From an uncultured Opitutales bacterium (lineage in GTDB: Bacteria > Verrucomicrobiota > Verrucomicrobiia > Opitutales > Intestinicryptomonadaceae), in contig CALXLK010000004.1 of the NCBI GenBank assembly GCA_944389175.1, positions 1 to 64,000 of the forward strand: a stretch of DNA of 64,000 nucleotides, in the 5' to 3' direction. A model generated the notes under the pieces. That model ran no database searches. It was given only the letters and a program-made list of their open reading frames with translations, and was not told the DNA's origin. This document shows positions 26,334 through 34,422 of the stretch, piece after piece (position 1 is the first letter of the stretch; each line of letters starts with the position of its first letter). A program made the position numbers and the translations under genes.

Positions 26334-27461
26334 TTACTCCCAGTCTGATTTTGTTGCCACGCGCTGCGCGGAGATGTAGAGGTTTGCCGCCACGAAGCTC
26401 TGCCAAGATACGACGCCCTTGCCGAGTTTGCGGGCGTAGCGGATGCGCTCGGTTATGCTTTTAAGGCCGTCGTCGCGGGCGAGAGCGCGGAGGATTTCGT
26501 AGGGCTGCTCGCTCACGCGCTTTACCTGCACGGTCATATCGCGGTCGGGGAAATCCAAGCCGTTGGCTTTGAGCACTGCGGCAACGTCGCCGCGCGTCGG
26601 CTGCGGGGGCAGCTTAATTTTGTGAACGCCGCGTCGGTAGAGCTGTTCGAGCACGCCGTTGCGCTCCTGCATCACGGAAGTTTCAAAAAGCTCAGTGCCG
26701 CAAAGCACCATTCCGCAGCCCGTTTCGTCGTAGATTTCGCGCAGTATTTCCAACGCCTGAAAATAGGTGTATTTGGAGCTTGTAAGCGAGAGTTGATGAA
26801 GCTCGTCGAGTATCATCAGCATATTGCTTTTGACGGCCTTTTTGATTCGGGCGATGATGGCGTCGCGCCTGTCGTTGGGCGAAATGCCGACCGCAACCGC
26901 CAGTGTTTCCAAAAAGCCGTTGATGCCGCGGGCGGGACGTATGCGGATATACGGCGAGCGGCCGTGGTTGTGCGTGCGCGAATACTGCGTGAGCGCGAAC
27001 GTCTTGCCGATGTGCGACGGCCCCCACAAAAACACGGGCGTGCCGCTTTCGCGGGCGAGGTCGCAGGCGGTGAATATGCGCTTTGCCGTCGGCGTTTCGA
27101 CGAATTCGGTCGTGCCGAGCACAAGGCGGCGGCGTTCCGTTTCCAGAAAGTCGCGCATTCCTTTGAGCATGTTGGCGGGAATGCCGTAGGCCTTGCCCGT
27201 TGTTGGGTTGAGGTATGCGCCGCGGTAGATGCGCCCGACGGTGGTGTAGTCATAGTGGATTTTTTCGCAAAAATCGCGGAATGCGATGTTCTCCTGAATG
27301 CAGAAGAGGAAGCAGTCCACAAGAAGCTGCTTTTCCTCGTCCGTGTAGGTTTCGGTGTCGCGACGGATTTGGTCGAGACTGTAGTTCCACGATGCGCGGG
27401 GCGTGAGGCTCTTTGCCTTGTGCTCCGCGAGTTGTTCCTGAGTTTGTATTTGGTTTTCCAT
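26334..27461 (-). CDS. MuB-like transposition ATPase
   Basis: The ATG at 27461 gives 375 residues; the frame is open further upstream but only shadows the transposase gene. Residues 20-110 hold a helix-turn-helix-like DNA-binding part. The AAA+ core follows, with Walker A GPSHIGKT at 147-154 and Walker B MLMILDE at 214-220. MuB binds target DNA, activates MuA and gives target immunity. It follows the MuA-like gene by 20 nt. Confidence 0.88.
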   Translation of the reverse strand: MENQIQTQEQLAEHKAKSLTPRASWNYSLDQIRRDTETYTDEEKQLLVDCFLFCIQENIAFRDFCEKIHYDYTTVGRIYRGAYLNPTTGKAYGIPANMLKGMRDFLETERRRLVLGTTEFVETPTAKRIFTACDLARESGTPVFLWGPSHIGKTFALTQYSRTHNHGRSPYIRIRPARGINGFLETLAVAVGISPNDRRDAIIARIKKAVKSNMLMILDELHQLSLTSSKYTYFQALEILREIYDETGCGMVLCGTELFETSVMQERNGVLEQLYRRGVHKIKLPPQPTRGDVAAVLKANGLDFPDRDMTVQVKRVSEQPYEILRALARDDGLKSITERIRYARKLGKGVVSWQSFVAANLYISAQRVATKSDWE

Positions 27462-27481
27462 ACTGCTTTTGTTTTTTTGGG

Positions 27482-29578
27482 TTAAATGAGGTCTCCCGCG
27501 TCCGAGAAGTCGTCGAGGCCGTCGTCGGAGGGTGTTGGCGCGGCGGGTGTGCCCACAAGCGCGGTTGCGTCGTCGAAATCGCCCAAGGCGCGGCGTTGCG
27601 CGGCCGTGCGGCTTTTGTTTTCGGAATTCGCGCGGCGGATTTTCTTGTTGAGAAGCCCCGCGTTTTTGAGCAGTTCGCGGTTGTGTTCGCGCATAAAGCC
27701 GAGGTCGGCGTCGAGCTGCGGCGTAAGCTCGGCAACCCTTGCGCGGTCGGTGAGCTGGCGTTGGCGCACGGCTATCATTTCCTCCTTCAACGCCTCTTCG
27801 TCGAGCGGGTCGATTCTGCCCTTGCGTTTGAGAGCGCAAATATACGCGCCGTCTTTGGTGAGGTGGACTGCGGAGAGGTCGTCCTCGAAGTAGCAGAGCA
27901 CCTCAACGCCCGTGTATTTTTCGATGATGTCGTAGCTCGGGGCTTCGAATACGAGCTTGTCCACGATTTTTTCGCAACGGTGGCGTTTGATTTTGCCCGA
28001 CGCAAAGCTCAGCCCGCCGCTCGTGATTTTGAACGTCGTCTTGATTTTGAGTTTGAGCAGGTGCGCGTAGTAGCCTTCGGGCACTTGGCGCAGACCGCTT
28101 GCGGCTTTCAATGCCTGCATGCGTTCGAGCGGGCTCTCGGGGCGTTCGATGATTTCCACGGTGTCGGCTTCGTCCTCGTCCAAAAGCGCGAGGGCCGCCA
28201 TCGGGTGGAGGCTGTCGAACTTGTCGCGCCTCCACATCTGCTTCATTTCGAAGCCCTCCAAGCGGTGGTCGGTGCGGTGGCGCAGGGTGTCGAGAATTCG
28301 CAGAATGGCGTTACAGATGTCCTCGAAGCGCGGCATGGGCATAACGAGCTTTGCGGCGATTTCGGCGCGGTTTTCCACAAGCCCGAAGACCTTGTTTAAA
28401 TACGCCTCGACAGCCTTGATTTGCGCGGGCATATTGTCGTAGCGGCGTCCCGTTGCGCCGAAGATGAGCGAAAGGTGCTCCTGCAAGCCCCTGAAAAAAA
28501 CTTCAACCCAGCCTTTGCTCCACGGCTTGCCGCCCGATTCGTAGAAGCCGTTTTTGATGTAGGTGTCGTGGAGCGTTCCGCAGCGGTGAATCATTATGTG
28601 GTCGCCGAAAGTCTGCTTGATTGCCAGTTCGTCGGCGGCGGAGAGCGTGGCGGCGGAGTTTTCTATGCAGAGGTTTATCGGATACGGCGGAAGTCCGAAT
28701 TGGCGGATTATGTTGACAACGAGAATGCGCACGTCTTCGCTTGCGATGCCGTATGTAGAACCGTCCTTGTCGCGGTTGATTCGCGGCAGGCACAGGTGGG
28801 CTACGTCGCAGCCTGTGGCGATGTCGAGCGCGAAGACCGCCAGCGGATAGCCGATTTGCTTTTTGCCCTTTTCGTCCTCGAAGACGCAGCGGTTGTCGAG
28901 GCGGACGTCGTCGAAGGCAATCCACTCCAAAAAGCGCAGGTTTTTGCGCGTGCGCAAAACCATGGCGGGCTCGTGGCTGTGGGCGGCGGCCACGCCCTGC
29001 CGAACCAGTGCGCGGGCGTATTTGCTTTTGGGCAGGTGGCGCAGGAGCGTGCGGTAGCTCATTCCCTCGGGCAACTCGCGGGCGACGGCGTAGATGCCCG
29101 GAACGGGGCGGCCGGTGCGCTGCGCCCACTCGTATTTTGTGCCGATTCCCGGAATGGAGACTCCGCGCGAAAAGTCGTTGACGAGCTCGCGGAAGGCGGC
29201 TTTCGCGCTTGTGCCTGTGGGCGAACGCAGAACTTTTTCGCTGAAATAGTCCACAAGCTCTTTGCTGACTTCGGCTTCTTTTCCCCTGTAATTGCGGCGC
29301 AAAATGCGCCAGTCTCCGCCGCTTTCGAGGAATCTCGAAGCGAGCCTGTCGAGCGTTTCGAAAGACCACCCGCGCTCGTTCGCGAGAATTTTGGAGTGGG
29401 CGATTTTCGCGATGGCTTCCGAACGCTTCGGCGCGGAGAGAATCTCGCGCATGGCGTCGAGCCGTTCGCGCACGAGGTTGCGTTCGGCCGTTTTGAGTTT
29501 CATCAGCTCGCCGAGTTGGTTGTGCGGAATTTCGCACATCTTGGCGACGAGCGCGGGAGCTATCGCGGGAAGAGCCAT
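27482..29578 (-). CDS. MuA-like DDE transposase
   Basis: ATG 29578, with aaagga upstream, gives 698 residues; the longer open frame upstream is antisense shadow of the next gene. The order is Mu-like: N-terminal DNA-binding helices, RNase-H core (WIAFDDVRLD about 219-228; second motif CIENSAAT 304-311; third motif KGWVEVFF with E359), then a Mu_transpos_C beta-barrel (about 500-580) and a charged tail that should contact MuB. The expected second Asp is Glu (E306; codon gaa). It catalyses phage integration and replicative transposition. Confidence 0.88.
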   Translation of the reverse strand: MALPAIAPALVAKMCEIPHNQLGELMKLKTAERNLVRERLDAMREILSAPKRSEAIAKIAHSKILANERGWSFETLDRLASRFLESGGDWRILRRNYRGKEAEVSKELVDYFSEKVLRSPTGTSAKAAFRELVNDFSRGVSIPGIGTKYEWAQRTGRPVPGIYAVARELPEGMSYRTLLRHLPKSKYARALVRQGVAAAHSHEPAMVLRTRKNLRFLEWIAFDDVRLDNRCVFEDEKGKKQIGYPLAVFALDIATGCDVAHLCLPRINRDKDGSTYGIASEDVRILVVNIIRQFGLPPYPINLCIENSAATLSAADELAIKQTFGDHIMIHRCGTLHDTYIKNGFYESGGKPWSKGWVEVFFRGLQEHLSLIFGATGRRYDNMPAQIKAVEAYLNKVFGLVENRAEIAAKLVMPMPRFEDICNAILRILDTLRHRTDHRLEGFEMKQMWRRDKFDSLHPMAALALLDEDEADTVEIIERPESPLERMQALKAASGLRQVPEGYYAHLLKLKIKTTFKITSGGLSFASGKIKRHRCEKIVDKLVFEAPSYDIIEKYTGVEVLCYFEDDLSAVHLTKDGAYICALKRKGRIDPLDEEALKEEMIAVRQRQLTDRARVAELTPQLDADLGFMREHNRELLKNAGLLNKKIRRANSENKSRTAAQRRALGDFDDATALVGTPAAPTPSDDGLDDFSDAGDLI

Positions 29579-29592
29579 CGGGGAAATCCTTT

Positions 29593-30357
29593 CTATCGCA
29601 GGCTTTTTGTGATTTTGCGGATTTCGTCGAGCCACGCCGAAACCTTGTTTTCGAGCCTGAGCCAGTGCTCGGGGTCGAGCAGTTCGTTGGAGCGGTTGTC
29701 GGCAAGCAGCATATCGACAGACTCGCACTTTTCCTCCCAGTCCTCCCAGAGCAACATTTGCGGAGACTGCCCGCCGCCGTTGCCCGAAAGGCCTTTGAGG
29801 TCGCGCTTGGTGAGGGTTTTTGCGGCGGTGTCTTCGGCTTTTTTGTCCTCGTCGGCCTGAACCGCGCCCTCTCGCAGGAGGTTGCGCAGTTGCGGAAGTG
29901 TCATTCCCGACAATGTGCGTCTGAGCAGGTCTTCGGTCAGGTTTTTGTCGGCGAGGATTTTTTCGATGTCGAATTTGTCGCGGTCGATGTTGCAAAATTC
30001 GCAGAATTCGCCTACGCCTGCGGCGAGCGCGTCTGAAAGCTTGTTCGGGTGGCGGAGCTTCTGGACGAAAACCTTTGCAAGCCCGATGTAATCGCGGGCT
30101 GTGCGTTCCGCCGACGGTCTGTGATTCCCGTTTTCGGAAAGTGAATCGCTTAGCCATTTGCCGAAATTGCCGTGCCCGACAATCGGCTTTGCCGCGAGGG
30201 CGCAAAGCCCGAAACGAACGGCATTGGTCGCAAATGCGCTCCTACTGTCTTCCACTATTTTGAATGCTTCCCGCACGACGTTTGCAGACGGTTTGAATTG
30301 CGTTTGCAAAGCGTTTTCAAGCGGGGTGAGTTGTGTTTGATTTGAATCTTTTTTCAT
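29593..30357 (-). CDS. Phage protein with DUF3102-like region
   Basis: ATG 30357 gives 254 residues. The segment RFGLCALAAKPIVGHGNFGKWLSDSL...SAERTARDYIGLAKVF matches the DUF3102 pattern (long helix, HGxFxxWL, then a helix of SxRTAxxYMxLA type). Such proteins occur near plasmid and phage replication genes and probably bind DNA. It precedes the MuA-like gene by 14 nt in the early operon. Confidence 0.6.
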   Translation of the reverse strand: MKKDSNQTQLTPLENALQTQFKPSANVVREAFKIVEDSRSAFATNAVRFGLCALAAKPIVGHGNFGKWLSDSLSENGNHRPSAERTARDYIGLAKVFVQKLRHPNKLSDALAAGVGEFCEFCNIDRDKFDIEKILADKNLTEDLLRRTLSGMTLPQLRNLLREGAVQADEDKKAEDTAAKTLTKRDLKGLSGNGGGQSPQMLLWEDWEEKCESVDMLLADNRSNELLDPEHWLRLENKVSAWLDEIRKITKSLR

Positions 30358-30374
30358 AAAAATTTGGGTTGAAA

Positions 30375-30713
30375 TTAACGGTCGAGCCAGTCTTTGGCTG
30401 AAAGAATTTGCGCGATGTCGTTGCGCAGAAGTTTGAGTGTGTCGCGCGGAAGCGTTCGCAGGAACTCGCGCCGCAGGTCGTCGGAGAAGTTGCGCAGAAT
30501 GAAGTCGCGATAGCTTTCCACGGGAATTCTGCGCAAGCTCCGCTGGCTGTGGGGCGCGAGGTTGATACACCCGAGTTCGCCCTCGTCGATGAGGTTGTGG
30601 ACGTGCCTTTGCGAGCACCCGAGCTTCGCCGCCACTTCCCCGACCGACAACGCTGAACGGTCGACGAAGTCCATCGAGAAAAAGGGGAATTCAAGCTGTC
30701 GGGCGTCGCGCAT
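30375..30713 (-). CDS. Helix-turn-helix (excisionase/MerR-type) protein
   Basis: The 112-residue protein contains LSVGEVAAKLGCSQRHVHNLIDEGELGCINLAPHSQRSLRRIPVESYRDFI. This is a winged-helix HTH_17 / excisionase-type domain with wing residues before RRIP. It follows a 28-codon ORF with an 8-nt gap and lacks a clear ribosome site, so translation is probably coupled. It may regulate the early operon or assist transposition. Confidence 0.75.
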   Translation of the reverse strand: MRDARQLEFPFFSMDFVDRSALSVGEVAAKLGCSQRHVHNLIDEGELGCINLAPHSQRSLRRIPVESYRDFILRNFSDDLRREFLRTLPRDTLKLLRNDIAQILSAKDWLDR

Positions 30714-30721
30714 TTGCGGAA

Positions 30722-30808
30722 TTACTTTTTGCCTTTGGATTTGTGTTTGTTAAGAGGCCGGAACGATTTTTCGATGAAGCCTTTTTGCCACGGTTTTTGT
30801 TTTTTCAT
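30722..30808 (-). CDS. Micro-ORF, 28 residues, highly basic
   Basis: The ORF starts at ATG 30808 after the strong ribosome site gaaaggta and encodes MKKQKPWQKGFIEKSF plus a Lys/Arg-rich tail ending in KGKK. It lies between the Ner-like and HTH genes and its stop is 8 nt from the next start. It may be a real small DNA- or RNA-binding peptide or a leader for coupled translation. Confidence 0.55.
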   Translation of the reverse strand: MKKQKPWQKGFIEKSFRPLNKHKSKGKK

Positions 30809-30842
30809 TTTTTACCTTTCTGCTGTTTTTGGTTGGTGAAAT

Positions 30843-31076
30843 TTACTTAGCTCTCCTTGCGCGGCGTAGGCGGTGGTTTTGGAAGTAGGTCGGATTTTCG
30901 CGCACGAAATCCGCGTAATGCGGAAGGTCGTCAATTCGACGGTTCAAGCGGAGACTTTGGCGACTCCCATTGCAAATGTCGCTGAGGTATTGGTAGGTCA
31001 CTTTGAGAAGTGGTGCAGCTTTACGATAGCTCCACTTTTTCTTTTTCAGTTCGCGTTTTGCCCAAGTGTCTTTCAT
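30843..31076 (-). CDS. Ner/Cro-like small DNA-binding protein
   Basis: This is the first gene of the leftward operon, divergent from the repressor gene. Its 77 residues include WSYRKAAPLLKVTYQYLSDICNGSR, a helix-turn-helix of the Cro/XRE type, with a very basic tail. In Mu, Ner occupies this place and shuts down early and repressor transcription. The same role is likely here by position. Confidence 0.7.
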   Translation of the reverse strand: MKDTWAKRELKKKKWSYRKAAPLLKVTYQYLSDICNGSRQSLRLNRRIDDLPHYADFVRENPTYFQNHRLRRARRAK

Positions 31077-31094
31077 AAGATTTTGATTGCCGTG

Positions 31095-31176
31095 TTTACC
31101 AGTTTTCTGTTAATGTTCTAACTTGAACAACAAAAAATCTGGTAATGCAAGAAAAAAATACAGAAAAACTGGTAAA
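31095..31176. promoter_or_regulatory. Lysogeny switch: three operator-like sites
   Basis: tttaccagttttctg at 31095-31109 recurs inverted at 31161-31176 (cagaaaaactggtaaa, one extra A) and in shorter form at 31132-31145 (aaaaaatctggtaa). The middle site touches the repressor start codon and the third lies within its first codons. This fits a Cro/CI-like switch controlling both divergent promoters. Confidence 0.7.
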
Positions 31177-31531
31177 TTTTTCCGACAGGTTCAGAAAATT
31201 GATGGACGAGTCTGGATTAACTCAAATGGCAGCGGCTAAAATGTTCGGTGTTTCACAAGGAGCTATCTTCGATTATAGAGAAGGGAGAAGTGAGCCAAAG
31301 AGTTGGCCTTTGTTAAGAATGGCAAAACATTTCGGCGTCAGCGTTGAATGGTTGATGACAGGAGAAACTGATGAAAAAGAAAATTCCGCAACCCGTATGT
31401 GGCGTGACCGTGCTCTCCGTGCCGAAGAGAAAAATGCGCTCTTAATTTCTGGTCTAAAAGGAATGCTAAAAAAATTTGAGTCAAACTGTTCCACCTCGAA
31501 CGAAGAGAAAACCGCGAAAGCCCGAAAATAG
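31145..31531 (+). CDS. XRE-family prophage repressor
   Basis: The 128-residue protein has an HTH_3 domain (about 12-70: DRFRKLMDESGLTQMAAAKMFGVSQGAIFDYREGRSEPKSWPLLRMAKHFGVSVEWLMTGE) and a helical C-terminal part likely used for dimerisation. There is no peptidase domain for RecA-induced cleavage. It is divergent from the Ner-like gene with operators between them, so it is the best candidate for the lysogenic repressor. Confidence 0.82.
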   Translation: MQEKNTEKLVNFSDRFRKLMDESGLTQMAAAKMFGVSQGAIFDYREGRSEPKSWPLLRMAKHFGVSVEWLMTGETDEKENSATRMWRDRALRAEEKNALLISGLKGMLKKFESNCSTSNEEKTAKARK

Positions 31532-31636
31532 GGACTTTGCGGGGTATTGCTTCAAAAAAAGTCGAACAGTAGGAGTTGTAATTTTATGATAATCAACAAT
31601 CCAAATTTGAAGAATCTTCAATTTTGAAAGGACAAA

Positions 31637-31903
31637 ATGAACGAAAATATCCATCTTGGGCGGGTGGTCGGTGAGACTGAAGCCTTTGTAGACATCGAAC
31701 TTTGCGGGCACGACGTGCGCAACTTGCTCGCTGTCCACGCAAGCCAGAGTTTTGAAATGCTTGCCCCCGAAATCCGCGAGAAAATCGGCGACGTGCTCAC
31801 CGCCTATATGCGCGGCGATGTCGCGGGGTCAAGTCTAACCGCCCGCGTTGCCAAAAACGTCTACGCCGCCGCGAACACCCGCCCTCCCGAAGACGGAAAG
31901 TAG
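31637..31903 (+). CDS. Phage hypothetical protein (88 residues)
   Basis: It has a good ribosome site (gaaagga) and encodes a small acidic protein (MNENIHLGRVVGETEAFVDIELCGHDVRNLLAVHASQSF...). No family is recognised. It lies between the repressor and the Panacea-type module. Confidence 0.55.
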   Translation: MNENIHLGRVVGETEAFVDIELCGHDVRNLLAVHASQSFEMLAPEIREKIGDVLTAYMRGDVAGSSLTARVAKNVYAAANTRPPEDGK

Positions 31904-31931
31904 CGTGCAACAGAAATTGCTTTACAATGGT

Positions 31932-31970
31932 GTTATAATGTCAACAATGTTGACGAAAAATAGAAAGGAG
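31932..31970 (+). promoter_or_regulatory. Promoter, palindromic operator and strong RBS of the Panacea module
   Basis: An extended -10 element tg-t-tataat (31931-31939) runs straight into a perfect palindrome gtcaaca-a-tgttgac (31940-31954). A strong ribosome site aaggag (31965-31970) precedes ATG 31975. The palindrome at the transcription start suggests autoregulation, as in toxin-antitoxin operons. Confidence 0.65.
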
Positions 31971-31974
31971 ATAT

Positions 31975-32430
31975 ATGGCAGAAGAGTTTGAAAGTCTTGA
32001 CAGCGTTGTAGTGGCGAATGCTATTCGTGCATTGGCAAAAGAGAAAAATATAGATGTCAATATGACCAAAATTCACAAGTTGCTCTATATTTCCTACGGA
32101 GTTTTGTTGGCGCGCAAAAACATAAGATTGACCAAGGAGCATCCTCAAGCTTGGCCTTTCGGTCCCGTGTTTCCACGTGTTCACAAGCACGTTTCGTTGG
32201 ATACCCCGCCGCCTTCCCTTGAAGAGCTTTCGCTTCCTGAAATCGCAAAGAAAACGATATGCGAAGTTTTAGATGTTTTCGGGAAGTTTTCAGCCGGAAA
32301 GCTTTCCGCGTGGTCTCATAAAAGCGATAGCCCTTGGGATAAAACCGTCAAAGAAAACAATGGGAAATGGGGCTGCCAGATGAACGACGAATACATTTCT
32401 GCGTTCTTTAAACGCCTTATTAAAGCGTAA
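31975..32430 (+). CDS. Panacea-domain (SocA-like, DUF4065) protein, putative antitoxin
   Basis: The 151-residue protein follows the Panacea pattern. It reads VVVANAIRALAKEKNIDVNMTKIHKLLYISYGVLLARKNIRLTKEHPQAWPFGPVFPRVHKHV, then helices and SPWDKTVKENNGKWG. The KLLYIxYG and AWxxGPVxPxV signatures are clear. Panacea proteins act as antitoxins for varied toxins, often encoded beside them and often on phages, and some of those toxins are small membrane proteins. The partner here starts 5 nt after its stop and is a two-helix membrane protein. The module has its own promoter and terminator. Confidence 0.85.
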   Translation: MAEEFESLDSVVVANAIRALAKEKNIDVNMTKIHKLLYISYGVLLARKNIRLTKEHPQAWPFGPVFPRVHKHVSLDTPPPSLEELSLPEIAKKTICEVLDVFGKFSAGKLSAWSHKSDSPWDKTVKENNGKWGCQMNDEYISAFFKRLIKA

Positions 32431-32435
32431 GCAAG

Positions 32436-32798
32436 ATGTCGGTTGTATCGGAAATGAAACGCCTAAGCAACTTGGAGGCCAATGTAGAAGAGACGGAGTC
32501 TCTCGATTTTGATTCTCGGTCAATGGCCGACCAAGCTTTGATGAGCAAAGTGTTAAAAAATAGAAGATTTAGTCTCGATACGGAAGACCGTTCGGTACTT
32601 GCTCGTAAAACATTTTGGCTTATTGTAGCTTGGTTATCCTGCGTAGTTATCTTACTCGCGTTTAACTCCCTTTGGTTTCGTCTTTCCGACTCTGTTTTGC
32701 TGATGCTTCTCGGAACAACAACGATAAATATCATTGGTTTGGCTGCTATCGTTCTTAATGGATATTTCAAGCATATGAATCAAAATACGGATATTTGA
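32436..32798 (+). CDS. Two-helix membrane protein, putative Panacea-linked toxin
   Basis: The 120-residue protein has an acidic/basic N-terminal region (1-55) and two strongly hydrophobic helices (about 58-80 and 86-110) with a short polar tail. It is cotranscribed with the Panacea gene. No family is recognised. From position and topology it may be a membrane-acting toxin (PanT type) or an exclusion protein neutralised by the Panacea protein; this is inference. Confidence 0.65.
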   Translation: MSVVSEMKRLSNLEANVEETESLDFDSRSMADQALMSKVLKNRRFSLDTEDRSVLARKTFWLIVAWLSCVVILLAFNSLWFRLSDSVLLMLLGTTTINIIGLAAIVLNGYFKHMNQNTDI

Positions 32799-32821
32799 TT
32801 CGTGTAATTTTTCCCTCCGCG

Positions 32822-32853
32822 CTCCTGTTTGCTACGCAAACAGGGGCTTTTTT
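32822..32853 (+). terminator. Intrinsic terminator of the Panacea module
   Basis: The stem cctgtttgc / gcaaacagg, extended by outer pairs with a 3-nt loop, is followed by six T. It closes the two-gene unit before the next phage gene. Confidence 0.88.
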
Positions 32854-32965
32854 ATGCCTACATTCGGCGATTTTTTGCAAAAAAATATATTTTTTGTGAA
32901 CACAGTGCACACATTGCGCACTAAGTTTGCCGCCTGAAAATATCTGTGATAGACTGTGCGGCGTT

Positions 32966-33712
32966 ATGGCAAACAACGCACAAAACAGTCAAAACAAAAG
33001 CGACAATCTCGGGAGAGGCCGTGTGGCGTATGCGTTTAAAATTTCGCGCGTAAATCCCGACTTTCTTTCACTTAAAATTTGGATTTTAGGATACTATTCA
33101 AAGGTTTGTTCGATAGCTGTTGCGTCGTTGCCGAAGATTGTAGCGCAGATTGACACGGCACTTGCCGACGGCGAATGTGAGTTTGAAATCGGCGGCATTC
33201 GTTTTTGTGCCGACGAAAAGCTGCTAAAAAGTATCCGCAAAGAATTTTCTTCATACTGCTGTAATGTGGGCGCGAGCGACGCGAATCACGTCCCGAGTGC
33301 GGGCAAAGCGGCTCAGCCGCAGCCCGAGTCTCTACGGAGCACCAAACAAAAAGCGTCCGCGCCGCAAGGCTCTGCCTCTGCCGCGCGTCACTTTGACTCA
33401 TCTACTACCGAGACGGGCGAAGCGGATTTTATCGCCCAGTCAGCCCCGTTGGAGGATTCCGCCTGCGGGGCTGAAGCCTCGGCGGTTGCCATCGGGCTTA
33501 TTCAAGCCTTTCGTGAAGCCCTCCGTGCAGAGCTTGCGCCGATTCGCGAAACCTTCGACGCGCTTTCGTTCAAGGTCGAGGAAATGAGCATTTTTGCCAA
33601 AGGCAATTCCGTTTTGCCGCTTCCCGAATCATCGTTTCCGCGCACAAAGCGCGGGCGGACGTCGGTAGTTGTGGGCGTTCGCAAAATTTCAACACCAAAA
33701 AAACAAAGATAA
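32966..33712 (+). CDS. Phage hypothetical protein (248 residues)
   Basis: ATG 32966 (an in-frame start 39 nt upstream is less likely). The first 110 residues look like a folded alpha/beta domain (RVAYAFKISRVNPDFLSLKIWILGYYSKVCSIAV). The middle is low-complexity Ala/Ser/Pro/Gln-rich linker, and the C-terminus holds a helix (GLIQAFREALRAELAPIRETFDAL) and a basic tail. No family is recognised. It heads the late rightward cluster. Confidence 0.6.
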   Translation: MANNAQNSQNKSDNLGRGRVAYAFKISRVNPDFLSLKIWILGYYSKVCSIAVASLPKIVAQIDTALADGECEFEIGGIRFCADEKLLKSIRKEFSSYCCNVGASDANHVPSAGKAAQPQPESLRSTKQKASAPQGSASAARHFDSSTTETGEADFIAQSAPLEDSACGAEASAVAIGLIQAFREALRAELAPIRETFDALSFKVEEMSIFAKGNSVLPLPESSFPRTKRGRTSVVVGVRKISTPKKQR

Positions 33713-33725
33713 AGGATATAAGAAT

Positions 33726-34235
33726 ATGAAAAAATGGTTTGAAAGAGAATGGTTTTGGCTCAAAGCCGCTTTGTGCGCCGTGTGCGGGGCTTTTGTGCTC
33801 GCGCTTTGCGGGTGCAGCTCAACCACAATCACGGAGACAACCTATGCCGCCGACGGCTCTGTTGCGGCGGTCAAGGTGACGGAATCGAGCGAAAGCCCGC
33901 TTGTAATCGGAATTGCCAACACGAAGGACAAGCACGTTGTAGCGCACATCGGCGGCTGGTATGGCAACATAGGCGTTCAGCCGAGTTCGAACAGCTACGG
34001 AATCGGAATCGGCACGCTCGACAACACCTACGCTTCCGTCGTTGCCTCCGACGGCACAAAGGACGGCGCGGACGTTGCGGCGATATTCCCCGCGATTGTG
34101 GACGCGAGCAAATACAGCCTTTCAATCACGAAGGACGGCGCGGTCGCCGAGGGCGGCTTGAAAGCGAAAACGGAGGCGACAAATGCAAATGCGGCTACAA
34201 ATGGCGCGGCTTCGGCGCAAACGGAGGGCAAATAA
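33726..34235 (+). CDS. Phage lipoprotein, possibly lysis-related
   Basis: ATG 33726 gives 169 residues. A hydrophobic N-terminus ends in a lipobox L-C-G-C, so the mature protein should be a lipid-anchored exported protein. The mature part is Ser/Ala/Gly-rich and beta-like. The gene stands directly before a holin-like gene, where Mu-like phages have lysis genes, so a spanin-like role is possible but not shown. Confidence 0.6.
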   Translation: MKKWFEREWFWLKAALCAVCGAFVLALCGCSSTTITETTYAADGSVAAVKVTESSESPLVIGIANTKDKHVVAHIGGWYGNIGVQPSSNSYGIGIGTLDNTYASVVASDGTKDGADVAAIFPAIVDASKYSLSITKDGAVAEGGLKAKTEATNANAATNGAASAQTEGK

Positions 34236-34236
34236 A

Positions 34237-34422
34237 ATGGCAGGCGAAAACACGACGGAAACGGGCAAACAAGCCGTCGGCAAATGGCTCAAAGCCAAGG
34301 GAACGGCAATCGGCGTGGCGGTGGGCGTTGCGCTGACGAGCTTGGGAGACTACCTCCTCGGCGATTCGGGTTTGATTCCCTTTGTAATCGGACTGGTAAA
34401 ACAGGCAATCGGCTTCTTCTAA
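34237..34422 (+). CDS. Holin-like small membrane protein
   Basis: ATG 34237 gives 61 residues with a Gly/Ala/Val-rich helix (GTAIGVAVGVALTSLGDYLL) and a second hydrophobic stretch at the C-terminus (IPFVIGLVKQAIGFF). Size and topology fit small holins. It starts 1 nt after the lipoprotein stop codon, and its own stop overlaps the next ATG. Confidence 0.55.
   Translation: MAGENTTETGKQAVGKWLKAKGTAIGVAVGVALTSLGDYLLGDSGLIPFVIGLVKQAIGFF

Noticed and set aside
27462..27839. N-terminal extension of the MuB-like frame
   Set aside because: It lies inside the transposase gene on the same strand in another frame and is Arg/Pro-rich shadow sequence; the start at 27461 fits Mu-like spacing.
27413..28399. 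Long plus-strand ORFs opposite the early operon (also 28421-29860 and 24888-25736)
   Set aside because: They are antisense shadows caused by strong codon bias in the GC-rich phage genes; composition is unlike real proteins and no motifs are seen.
29579..30205. N-terminal extension of the transposase frame
   Set aside because: It overlaps the DUF3102-like gene in another frame; ATG 29578 has a good ribosome site.
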